Assembly (NCBI RefSeq): GCF_006494775.1
Contig: NZ_CP041146.1
Location: 3,410,001 to 3,474,000 of the forward strand
DNA from: Nocardioides humi
GTDB lineage: Bacteria > Actinomycetota > Actinomycetes > Propionibacteriales > Nocardioidaceae
DNA length: 64,000 nt
Direction: 5' to 3'
A program made the translations under genes and the position numbers. This document shows, piece by piece, positions 7,951-18,914 of the stretch. The notes below the pieces were generated by a model. It had not been told where the DNA came from. It made no database searches and saw only the letters and a list, made by a program, of their open reading frames with translations. Position 1 is the stretch's first letter. Every line of letters starts with the position of its first letter.

Positions 7951-10900
7951 ATGACGACGACCCGACCGATCGAGCTCACCGAGGCGCAGCAGGGCGTCCT
8001 GGCCGCCCAGCTGATCGACCCCTCCTCCGCGGCGTTCACCGTGGGGGAGGCGGTCGTGCTGGAGGCCGGGCCCGGCACCGACCTGGACGACGAGCGGCTC
8101 CGTGCCGCCATCGCCCGGGCCTGCGCCGAGGCCACCGGCATGTGGCTCGACCTGTCGGGTGACCCCACGGGGACGGCGGCCGCGCTCCGGTCGCCGTCCG
8201 CGGAGGGCGTCGCCGTCGGCCTGATCGACCTGTCCGACCGGGCGGACCCGGACGCGGCCGCCGAGGAGTACCTCGCCGCCGCCATGGCGCAGCCCTTCGA
8301 CCTCGGCGGCTTCCCGCTGTACGAGCAGACCGTGCTGCGCCTGGGCCCGCGCCGTCGTACCTGGCTGTTCCGGGCGCACCACGTCATCCTCGACGGCTAC
8401 GCGATCCACCAGGTGATCCGCCGGACGCTGGCGCTGTACGCCTCGACGGACCAGGCGCCGGAGGACGTCGGCTGGGCGCACCCCGACGAGGTCGTCGCCG
8501 AGCAGCGCCGCTACCTCGGGAGCGCGGCCTTCGAGCGCGACCGTGCCGCCTGGGCCGAGCGGCTCGCGGGCGAGCCCACGCCGTCGCGGCTGCTGGGCTC
8601 CGCGGTGCCCGGCGGGCCGGCCGTGCGCTGCCGGGCCGAGAGCCGGGTCGACGGGCCCTCGGTCGATGCCGCGGCCGCGGCGCTCGACGCGACCTGGGCC
8701 GACCTGGCCATGGCCGCCACCGTGCTCCATCTGGCCCGGCACCAGCCCGCGTCCGGTGACGGGCCGGCGGACGTCGTCCTCGGCGTCCCCTCATGAACCG
8801 GCTCGGCTCGGCGGCCGCGCGCTGCCCCGCGATGGTGACCAACGTGCTGCCGCTGCGGGTCGCCGTCGACCCGGCCGCCGATCTCGTCACCCTCGTCGAC
8901 CGGGTCGCGGCCGCCGCGGGCGCCGTGCGCCGGGGCGGCCGCTACCGCGCCGAGCGGCTCCAGCGCGACCTCGGCCTGCTGGTCTCCGGCAACCCGCTCA
9001 CCCTGGCCGAGCTCAACATCAAGCTCTTCGACGCCCCGGTCGAGGTGCCGGGCGTCGCCGTCACCGTGCGCAACCTCGCCGAGGGCCCGCTCGACGACCT
9101 CTCCTTCTCCGTCGGCCGCACGCCCGACGGCGTGATCGGCTGGGTCGCGTCCGGGCCCGCCGGCGCGGCGGAGGACGAGGTCCGCGGACATCTCGATGGC
9201 GTGACGGCGCTCTTCGAGGAGCTCGTCGCCGCCGCCGGTACGACGGCGGTCGGCTCGATCGGTGCGTCGGCCCCGGCCGTGATCGAAGGCCCCGCCCTGG
9301 GCGCCTGGCCCGACCCCGCGGAGCGCTTCGCGCAGTCCGTCGCCGCCCACCCCGACCGGACCGCCCTCGTCTCCGACGGTACGACGTGGAGCTACCGCGC
9401 CCTCGACGAGCGGGTCGCCGCGGAGGCCGGCCGGATCCGGGCCGCCGGTGCCGGGATCGGCGACCTGGTCGCGGTCGACCTGCCGCGCGGAGCGGACTAT
9501 GTCGTCGCGCTGCTCGCCCTGCACCGGCTCGGCGCGGTCGCCGTGGCGCTGGACGCCGAGTGGCCTGAGACCCGGCGGCGGGAGATGCTCGGCCGGCTGG
9601 GGGCGTCGTACACGCTCTCTGGGCTGGGGGAGGTCGCCGGTGACCCGGTGACCGCGCCGGTGCCCGTGCCCGCCGACGCGCTCGCCTACGTCATCCACAC
9701 CTCCGGCTCGACCGGGTTCCCCAAGGCCGTCGGCATCACCCGCGCCGGACTGGGCCACTTCGTAGCGCACCACGAGCGGGTCGGGCTCTTCGCCGAGGCG
9801 CCGGCCGACCGGCCGCTGCGCGTCGCCCAGACCCTCGCGCTCGCCTTCGACGGCAGCTGGGACACGCTCCAAGGCGTGCTGCTGGGCCACGAGGTCCACC
9901 TCGTCGACCGCGACACCGGCCGCGACCCGGCGGCCCTCCGCGCGCTCCTCGCCGCCGAGCGGATCGACCTGATCGACACCATGCCGTCCTTCGTCGCGGC
10001 GCTCCTCGACGAGGGCCTGCTCGACGACGGGCAGCCCGCACCGAGCCGGATCAGCGTCGGCGGGGAGGCCTGCTCGACCGCCCTCTGGCAGCGGCTGCGC
10101 GCCTGTCCCGGGCTGCGGGTGCTCAACCTGTACGGCCCGACCGAGTTCACCGTCGACGCCCTCGGCGCGACCGGCGCCGACACCGACCGGGCCGTCATCG
10201 GCCGGCCGCTCGCCGACACCACGGCGCTGGTGCTCGACCGCCACCTCCAGCCGGTTCCGGCGGGCGTGCGCGGCGAGCTCTACCTCGCCGGCGTGCAGGA
10301 GGCGCGCGGCTACCTCGGCCAGTCCGGGCTGACCGCCGAGCGCTTCGTCGCCAACCCGTACGGCCCGCCGGGCAGCCGGATGTACCGCACCGGCGACGTC
10401 GTCTCGGTCGGCCCCGACGGCCTGGTCCGCTACCACGGCCGCCGCGACGGCCAGGCCAAGATCCGCGGCTTCCGGGTCGAGCCCGCCGAGGTCGAGGCCG
10501 CGCTCGCCGCGCTGCCCGGCGTCAGCACGGCCGCCGTCGTGGTCGGCGACCAACGGCTGCTGGGCTACGCCGTCCCCGGACCCGGTACGACGCTCGACGG
10601 CGCCACCCTGCGCGCCGCGCTCGCCGAGCGGCTGCCCGCCCACCTCGTGCCGGCGCACGTCGTGGTCCTCGACGCGCTCCCGGTCACCACGACCGGCAAG
10701 CTCGACGCGTCGGCCCTCCCGCAGCCCACCGCCGACCCGTCCGCGGCCGGGCGCGCGCCCGCCGGTCCTGCCGAGCAGGCCGTCGCGGCCGCGGTCGCCG
10801 AGGTGCTGCCGGAGGCCGGCGAGCTCGGCGCCGACAGCGACTTCTTCGCGCTCGGCGGCGACAGCATCACCGCGATCCGCGCCGTCGCCGCGCTGCGCCG

Positions 10901-11108
10901 CGCGGGCTGGACGAGCAGCGTGCGCGACGTCTTCCGGCTGCGCACCGTCGCCGGGATCGCGGCCGCCGCGGTCCGTGCCCCCGACGCCGGCTCCGCCGCG
11001 CCGACCGCGCCCGCCGCACCCCAGTCGCTCGTCGAGCTGGACGCGAACCAGATGGGCCAGCTCGGCGACCTGCTCGCCCGTCGTACCCGCCGGAAGGCCT
11101 CGCTATGA
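7951..11108 (+). CDS. NRPS 1: C-A-T (frameshifted in this sequence)
   Basis: Domains in order are condensation (about 7960-9270, active site HHVILDG), adenylation (about 9310-10730, A3 HTSGSTGFPK, A5 NLYGPTE) and thiolation (about 10770-10980, FFALGGDSI). The C run 8787-8790 breaks the frame. One extra C restores GVPLMNRLG inside the condensation domain and gives 1052 aa. As the first condensation domain after a free aryl carrier it should acylate amino acid 1 with DHB. My reading of the pocket is D-G-D-D-S-G-L-V-D, acidic, which suggests a basic amino acid (Arg, Lys or Orn). Confidence 0.88.
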
Positions 11109-14100
11109 CCCAGCCGCTCCTGTGGCCCGTCACCCCGCTCCAGGCGGGACTGGTCGCGCTCGCCCAGCTGCGCGAGCCCGGCGAGGTCGACCCCTACGTC
11201 GGCCAGTCCCTGCTGCGGATCGACGGACCGGCCGACCCCGCGGCGCTGGAGCGGGCGGTGGAGACGCTGACCGAGGCGCACCCCAACCTGCGCGCCGGCT
11301 TCGGTATGGACCTCGACGTCGACCCGGTGCAGTTCGTCGCCGACGACGTGCCGGTCGACCTCCGGGTCCACCCGCTGGCTCCGGGCGAGGACCCGCGGGC
11401 GCTCGCCGCGGCCGAGCTCGCCGAGCCCTTCGACCTCGGCGACCCGCCGCTCGTGCGCTGGCTGCTGCTCCACGACGAGCGGCCGGACGAGCCGTCGTGG
11501 CTGGTCCTGACCGCCCACCACGCGGTGCTCGACGGCTGGTCGATGCCGCTGCTCGTCGCCGCCCTGGCCGAGCACCACCGGGCCGTCCTCGCGGGTGCCC
11601 CGGCGCCGGCGGCCGCGGCGGACTACAGCCGGTTCCTCGCGTGGGTGGGCGCGCAGCCCGCGGCCGCCGCCGACGCCCACTGGGCCGGGCGGTTCGGCGG
11701 ACTGGAGCTGACCGGCACCGCCCCGTGGCTGGGCCGTGATCTGGCTGACGCGACGGGGGAGAGCGCCCCGCGTCGTACCTCCCTCCGGGTCGACGGCGAC
11801 ACCGTCGCCCGTCTTCGCGAGCAGGCCGCCGCGGTCGGCACCACGCCCGCGGCCGTCGCGCGTGCCGCCTGGGGATTGACCCTCGACCACCTCGCCGGGA
11901 TCGCGCCCGGCAGGGGCGCCGCCGTCTTCGCGACGACCGTCTCCGGGCGTCCGGAGGAGGTGCCCGACGCCGACGTGATGATCGGCCTGTTCGCCGACGC
12001 CGTGCTCACCGAGGTGCCGGCCACCCCGGGCGCGCCGCTCGCCGACGTCGTCCGCGCGCACCACGACGACTGGCTCGCCTCGCTGCCGTACCAGCACACC
12101 GGCCTCCGCGGCTGCTACCGCGCGCTCGGCCGCGAGGAGCTGGCCACCTCGCTGTTCTCCTTCGAGGCCCCGCGCGAGGACGTCGCGCACCCGCTGGGCG
12201 GCAGCAGCACCTTCACCCTCGCCGCGACCGTCGACCGCAGCCACTACCCTTGGCCGTCACCGTGGTCGCCGGTCCGCCGGGCGAGCCGTGGCTCCTCGAC
12301 GTCGAGTACGACGCCGCGCGGGTCGCCACCGCGACCGCCGACCGGGCCGCGGGCGTGCTCGCCGGGCTGCTCCGCGCGTTCGCCGACGACCCGGACCGGC
12401 CACTCGCCGAGGTCGACCCGCTCGACGACGCCGAGCGGGAGCGGATCCGCTCGGTCTCCGCGCCGGCCGCCGACCTCGAGGGCGGCACGCCGCCGCCCCT
12501 GCTCCCGGACGCCTACGCCGCGACCGTCGCCGCCCACCCGGGCCGCGTCGCGCTCGTCGTCGGGACCCGGAGCCTGACCTTCGCCGAGCTCGACGCCGAG
12601 GTCGGCGCCGCGGCTGCGGAGATCCACCGCACCGGCGGCCCGGGCCGGCAGGTGCTGGCGCTGTGCCTGCCGCGCGACGAGCGGATGGTCGTCGGCATCC
12701 TGGCCGGCCTCGTCGCGGGCACCGCCGTTCTCCCGATCGACCCGAAGGCGCCGGACGACCGGCGTGCGCAGCTGCTGGAGTCCGCCGGCGCGACGCTGCT
12801 GTGGGAGGAGGCCGGGCTGCAGTGCCTGGCCGACCCGCCCGCCGTACCCGCGTCGGAGGCGGAGGCCGCGCAGCGCCACCAGGTCGCCTCGATCGTCTTC
12901 ACCTCCGGCTCGACCGGCGCGCCCAAGCCGGTCGCCGTCGGCCACGACGCCCTCGCCCACCTGCTGCACCGGCAGGCGCACGACCTCTACCCCGCGGCCG
13001 AAGGACCGCTACGGGTCGCGCACACGGCGTCCTTCCACTTCGACGCCCACTGGGACGCCTTCCTCGCGCTGCTCTGCGGCCACGAGCTGCACGTCCTCGA
13101 CCAGGACACCTTCCTCGACGGGCACGCGCTGGCCGAGTACGTCGCCCGCCACCGGATCGACTACCTCGACTTCACCCCGACCGTGTGGAGCGCGCTGCTG
13201 GCCGGCGGTCTTGTCGACGAGGCGCCGCTGCCGCGCACCTGCGTCGTCGGCGGCGAGGCCTTCCCTCCCGCGCTCTGGACCCGGATGCGCGAGCTCGCGA
13301 AGCAGTCCGGCGCGCGGGTGGTCAACCTCTACGGGCCGACCGAGGCCTGCGTCGACACCCTCGCGGCCGAGGTCGCCGACCACGACGCGCCGGTCGTGGG
13401 CCGCGCGATCGGCGCGACGTCCGCGCTGGTGCTCGACGCACTGCTCCGGCCGGTCCCGGTCGGCACCTGGGGCGAGCTGTACCTCGCCGGACCCCAGCTG
13501 GCACTGGGCTATCTCGGCCAGTCCGGTCGGACCGCCGAGCGCTTCGTCGCCCGGCCGGACGGGGCGCCGGGCGAGCGGATGTACCGCACCGGCGACCTCG
13601 CGATGATCGACCCGGACTCCGGCGCGCTGCGTCTCGGCGGCCGTACCGACGACCAGATCTCGCTCCACGGCTACCGGATCGAGCCGGGCGAGATCGAGCG
13701 GGTGCTGCTCGCGCACGACGAGGTCGCCGAGGCCGCGGTCGTCGCCGTCGAGCACCCGCGGCTGGGCAAGCGACTGGTCGGGTACGTCGTGCCGACCGCC
13801 TCGGCAGCGCCTGACCTGACCGGCCTCCTGGCCACGCACTGCGCGGCCACGCTGGCGCGGCACCTGGTCCCCAGCCGGTTCGTCGCCCTCGACCGGCTGC
13901 CGCTCACCAGCAACGGCAAGCTCGACAAGCGGGCGCTGCCCCTGCCGCAGTGGGGGCCGAGCACTCCGGAGGTCGAGGAGCTCGCGCAGCAAGCGTCACG
14001 AGACCCCGGCGCCGATCCCGCCGCCCTCGTCGCGGTCCGCGAGAGCCTCGCGCGCGCCCTCGGCACCACCGCGGACGCGATCGGCGAGGACGACGACTTC

Positions 14101-17100
14101 TTCGCCCTCGGCGGCGACAGCATCGCCGCGATCCGGGTCAGCGGGCTGCTCCGCCGGGCCGGCTGGCAGGTCCGCGGCCAGCAGGTGCTCTCGCTGCGCA
14201 CGCCGCTCGCCATCGCCGGCGCCGTCGTGCCGGTCGCGTCGGCCACCCCGAGCGACGGCCCGGGTGAGGGCCCGACGTCGGGCCCCGCGCTCACCAGCGC
14301 CCAGCAGGCCGCGCTCGCCAGTCATGTGGCCGAGGTCCGCGGGTGCGCGGTCGACGCCGTCCTCTGGCTGACGCCCACGCAGCAGGGCATCCTGCTCGAC
14401 TCCGAGCTGGCGCTGGCCGCGGGCTCGGCCGACCCCTACCGCACCACCGCGACCCTGCGCATCGACGCCACCACCGCGCTGACGCGGGCCGACGTGCAGG
14501 CCGCGCTCGACGCCTGGCTGGTACGACACCCGAACCTGGCGATCGGCACCTGGCAGCACGACCTGCCGGAGCCGGTGGCCTTCGTCCCCTCCGAGCGCAC
14601 CGTCCCGCTGGGCGTCGTCGCCGGCGGTCCCGACCGGGTCGCCGCCGCCGAGGCGGCCGAGCTGGCGCGCGACACCGACTTCGCCGCGGCGCGCCTGGTC
14701 GGGGCGACCTGGATCGACACGGGCGCCCCGACGTCGTACCTCGTCGTGTCGATGCACCACCTGCTCACCGACGGCTGGTCCCTGCCGATCCTCGCCGACG
14801 ACCTCGCCGACCTGCTCGCGGCCGGCCCGCAGCAGCGGGCGGAGCTGGCGGTCGAGGTGCGGCCCGGCTTCGCCGAGCACCTGCGCTGGGTCGCGGGGCT
14901 GCGCGAGGAGCAGGACGCCGTCGCCGCGCTGTGGCGCACCGAGCTGGCCGGCCTGGTGCCGCTCCGGCTGCCGGAGCAGTCCGGCGTCGCGCCCGCCCTG
15001 CTGGTCGCCGGCCACGCCGACGCCGCCACCACCGCGCGCTGGCGGACCGTGCTCGCCGAGCGCGGGGTCACCTGGGCCGAGGCGGTCCAGGCGGCCTGGG
15101 CGCTGGCCTGGGGGGCGGCCACCGGCACCGACGACGTCTGCTTCGGCCTCACCGGCGCCGGGCGCTCCGAGGAGGTCGCCGGCGCGGCCGACATGGTCGG
15201 CCTCTTCATCACCACCCGGCCGGTCCGCCTCGCCACCGGCGCGGCGGGGCCGCCGCCGACACCCTGCTCACGAGTGTCCGTACGTCGGCCGAGCGCACCG
15301 ACCGCGCCCAGCACCTCGGCCTCGGGCTCGCCCAGCGCAGCGCGGGCGGCCCCCTCTTCGACAGCCTGGTCGTGGTGGAGAACTACCCGCGCCCGGACGC
15401 CGACGACGACAGGCCCGTGGCCGTCGTACCGCTGTCGGGGCAGGACGGCACCGGCTATCCCGTCACCCTCACCGTGCAGCCGGGGGACCGCCTGGCGTGG
15501 GAGGTCGAGGGCCGCCACCCCGAGCTGACCACCGCGCTGCTCGCCGGTCTGGAGGAGGCCTTCGAGGTCGCGCTGGTCGCGCTGCTGGACGACGCGACCG
15601 TCCCGGCGCCGGAGTTCCTCTCCGCGCCGCGGCTGCCCGTCCGGCCGGCGCCGCTGGCCCCGCCGGCGGCCGCGACCGCGCCCGTCGAGCGCCCCGCGGA
15701 CGCCGGGGCGGCGGACGCCCTCGACGCAGCGGCCCGCGCGGCCGCCCGGGTGCTCGGCGTCGACGAGCTCGCGCCGGACGCCGACTTCTTCGCCCACGGC
15801 GGCGACTCGATCGCCGCCATCGCCCTCGTCGGCGCGTTGCGTTCGGCCGGCCTGGTGGTCGGCGTGCGCGCGGTCTTCGAGGGACGTACGCCGGCCGGCA
15901 TCGTCGCGCTCGCCACGACCGCCGCCCGCCCGGCGAGCGCCTCCGGACCGGGCGAGCTGCCGCTGACGCCCGCGCTGTCGTGGTTCGTGCAGCACGCCGA
16001 GCCCGCGCGGCGGCAGGGCTTCCAGCAGGTCCTGGTGCTCGCCGTTCCCGCCGACGTCACCGATCAGGCGTGGGCCGAGGCGCTCGACGCCCTGGCCGCC
16101 CGCCACGCGGGCCTGCGCCTCGCGCTCCGCGGCGACCGGGCCGAGGTGCTCGAGCACGTGCCCGGCACGGTGCTCGCCGGCGCCGGCGACGACCCGGTCG
16201 CGCTGACCCGCCGGCTGGCAGCCGGGATCGACCCCGAGCAGGGCGTCGTGCTCCGCGCCGGACTCGTCCGCAGCGAGGACGCCGAGGACACCGCCCAGCT
16301 GGTCCTCGTCGCGCACCACATCGCGGTGGACGCGGTCTCGTGGCGGATCCTCACCGACGACCTCCGCGCGCTGGTCGCGGGCGAGCGCCTTCCCGAGCCC
16401 GGCGGCATCCGGGACTGGGCGATGGCCCAGCACGCCGCCGCTCCCCGGCTCGCCGAGCGGATCGACCGCTGGGAGGCGGCGCTGCCCGCCGACGCGCTCG
16501 ACCTGCGCACGGCTCCGTCGGCCCGGTTGGGCAGCGTCGGCGAGGCCGCCGAGGTCGCCGTCGAGCTGACCGCGGAGGAGACCGACCGCTTCCTCGCCCA
16601 CACCGCCGCCGGCACGGCGCCGGACCACCTGCTCGTCGCCGCGCTGGCCGCGGCCGCCGGCCGGACCGTCGTCGTCGAGGCCGAGGGCCACGGCCGCGAC
16701 CTCGAGCTCCCCGACGCAGCCGACCCCGCCGACACCGTGGGCTGGCTGACCGCCACCTGGCCGGTCCCGGTCACCCCCGCCGCCCACCCGGCCGGCACCT
16801 TCGCCGCGGCCGCCGCGGCGCTCGACGTCACCGACGGCCCGGAGTACGGCGTCCTGCGCCACCTGCTCCCCGAGGGCCGCGAGCGGCTGGGCGCCCGCGA
16901 GGACGCGCACCCGCCGCAGGTGCTGGTCAACTACCTCGGTCGCGAGGCCCTCGGCACCGGTCCGTGGCAGCCCAGCCTCGACAGCGCCGCCGTGGAGAGC
17001 GCGCTCGGCCTGCACGACGGGCTCCCGGCGTCCCACCCGCTCGAGCTCAACGCGTACGTCGCCGGCGACCGCCTCGTCGCCCGCTGGCAGGTCGCGTCCG

Positions 17101-18914
17101 GCGCTGCTCCTGCCGCCCGGGCGCTGGTCGACCGCTGGGCCGAGGAGCTGAGGCAGCTCCTCGCGTGCGGTCCCGACGAGCTCGCCGCCACCCGCACGCC
17201 GTACGACGCCGCGGGGATCGGTCCCGACGCGATCACGGCGCTGCTGGCCGAGCACCCCGAGGTCGCCGACGTGGAGGCGCTCTGGCCGCTCACACCGGTG
17301 CAGCGGGGCATGTGGTTCCACGCGGTCACCGACGAGGTGGACGGGTACACCAGCGCCGTCGCCCTCGACCTGCACGGCCCGCTCGACGCCGGCCGGCTGC
17401 GGCGCGCCCTCGACGCCGTCGTCGCCCGGCACCCGCAGCTCCGGCTCGGGGTGCTGCCCCTCGCCGACGGCGCACCCGTCGCGGTCTCCCGCCGCGACCT
17501 GCGCGCCGCCTGGCGCGCGACCGAGGAGCCGTCGCTCGACGACGCCCGGCGGCAGGAGCTGCTGACCGCCCACGAGCGCGAGCCCTTCGAGCTCACGGGT
17601 CCGCTGCTGCGCGCGCACCTCGTGCGGCTCGATGCCGAGCACCACCACCTGGTGCTCGCCAACCACCACCTGCTGCTCGACGGCTGGTCGGTGCCGCTGC
17701 TGGTCCGCGAGCTGCTGGAGACCTACGTCGCCGACACTGCGCCGAGTGCCGTCCCCGACCCGCGGCGCACCGGCCTCGCCCGGCTCGCCGCCTGGCAGCA
17801 GGCCCACCCGGCCGACGCCGAGGCCTGGCGGGACCGGCTGTCCGGTGCCGCGCCGACCCTGCTCGCCGGCCCCGAGGCGGAGCCCGCCGACGCGGCCGTC
17901 GTACGCCCGCTCGACGAGGGCTGGCAGGCGGTCGAGCAGGCCGCCCGCGCCGCCGACGTCACCGTCTCCACGCTGGTCACCACCGCCTGGACGGTCGTCC
18001 TCGGCGCTCTCACCGGTCACGACGACGTGGTCACCGGCACCGTCGTGGCCGGCCGCCCCGGCGACCTGCCCGGCGCCGACGAGCTACTCGGCATGTTCGT
18101 CACCACGCTGCCGGTGCGGGCCCGCTGGGACGCCGCCACGACCGGCGCCGCGCTGCTCGCGCAGGCCGGCGCCGACGCCATCGGCCGGCTCGACGCCGGC
18201 CCGGTCGCGCTCGGCGACCTGCACCGCGTGGCCGGCGTGCCGACGCTCTTCGACAGCCTGGTCGTGGTCGAGAACTACCCCCACGACCCCGACGACCAGC
18301 CGGCCTCCGCGGCCGGCCTGAGCGTCGGCGCGATCGAGGGCGTGGACGCCACGCACTACCCGCTGTCGCTGACGATGGAGCCCGGCGAGTCCCTCCGGCT
18401 GGAGTACGCCGCCGGGGTGCTCGGCGAGCACGCGCCGGCCGTGCTCGACGCGGTCGTCGAGGCCGCCACCGTGCTGGTCACCGAGCTGGACCGCCCGGTC
18501 GCCGAGCTCGCCGCCGCGCTGCGCGACCGCCTCGCCCCGGTCGTCGCCACGCTGCCCGCGGCGACGGCGACCGGGCCCGCCGCGGACGGCGCCGTCGACC
18601 CGGAGCGGCTCACCGACGTACGCACCGCCTTCGCCACCGCCCTCGGTCTGGCCGACGTCGCGCCCGACGACGACTTCTTCGCCCTCGGCGGCGACAGCAT
18701 CGTCGCCATGCGCGTGGTCTCGGCCCTGCGCGAGCACGGCCTCGTGGTCCGGCCGAAGGCGCTCTTCTCCGCGCCCACCCCGGTCGGTCTCGCCGCCCTC
18801 GTCACCACCGTCACGCCGGCCGAACCCGAGCCCGCCCCCGCTCCCGCGGCGCCGGGCTCGCTGCTCGACTTCGACCCCACGTCCGCCCTCGAGGACCTGC
18901 TGAGGAACCCCTGA
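11105..18914 (+). CDS. NRPS 2: C-A-T-C-T-E-C-T (two frameshifts in this sequence)
   Basis: Domains in order: C (11120-12460, HHAVLDG), A (12500-13940, A3 [10 protein letters not shown]), T (14010-14220), C (14360-15600, HHLLTDG), T (15720-15910), E (15950-17160, [10 protein letters not shown] and VLVNYLGR), C (17260-18510, HHLLLDG) and T (18620-18810). Frame breaks at CCC 12247-12249 and GGGG 15246-15249 fall inside condensation domains. One base added at each gives a single 2603-aa protein. Modules 2 and 3 have no adenylation domain. The only A-domain pocket reads D-A-D-D-V-G-L-V-D, acidic, so probably a basic residue. The E domain implies a D residue from module 2. Confidence 0.87.

Noticed and set aside
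8793..11108. Separate gene starting MNRLG inside NRPS 1, and another starting near 12250 in NRPS 2
   Set aside because: Both starts fall inside condensation domains whose N-terminal halves lie in the previous frame. One base in a C run rejoins each domain, so these are frameshift artefacts and not genes.
7273..15249. Programmed ribosomal frameshifting in the NRPS and binding-protein genes
   Set aside because: The sites share only a C or G run, there are no slippery heptamers or consistent downstream structures, and the same break type occurs in unrelated transport genes.
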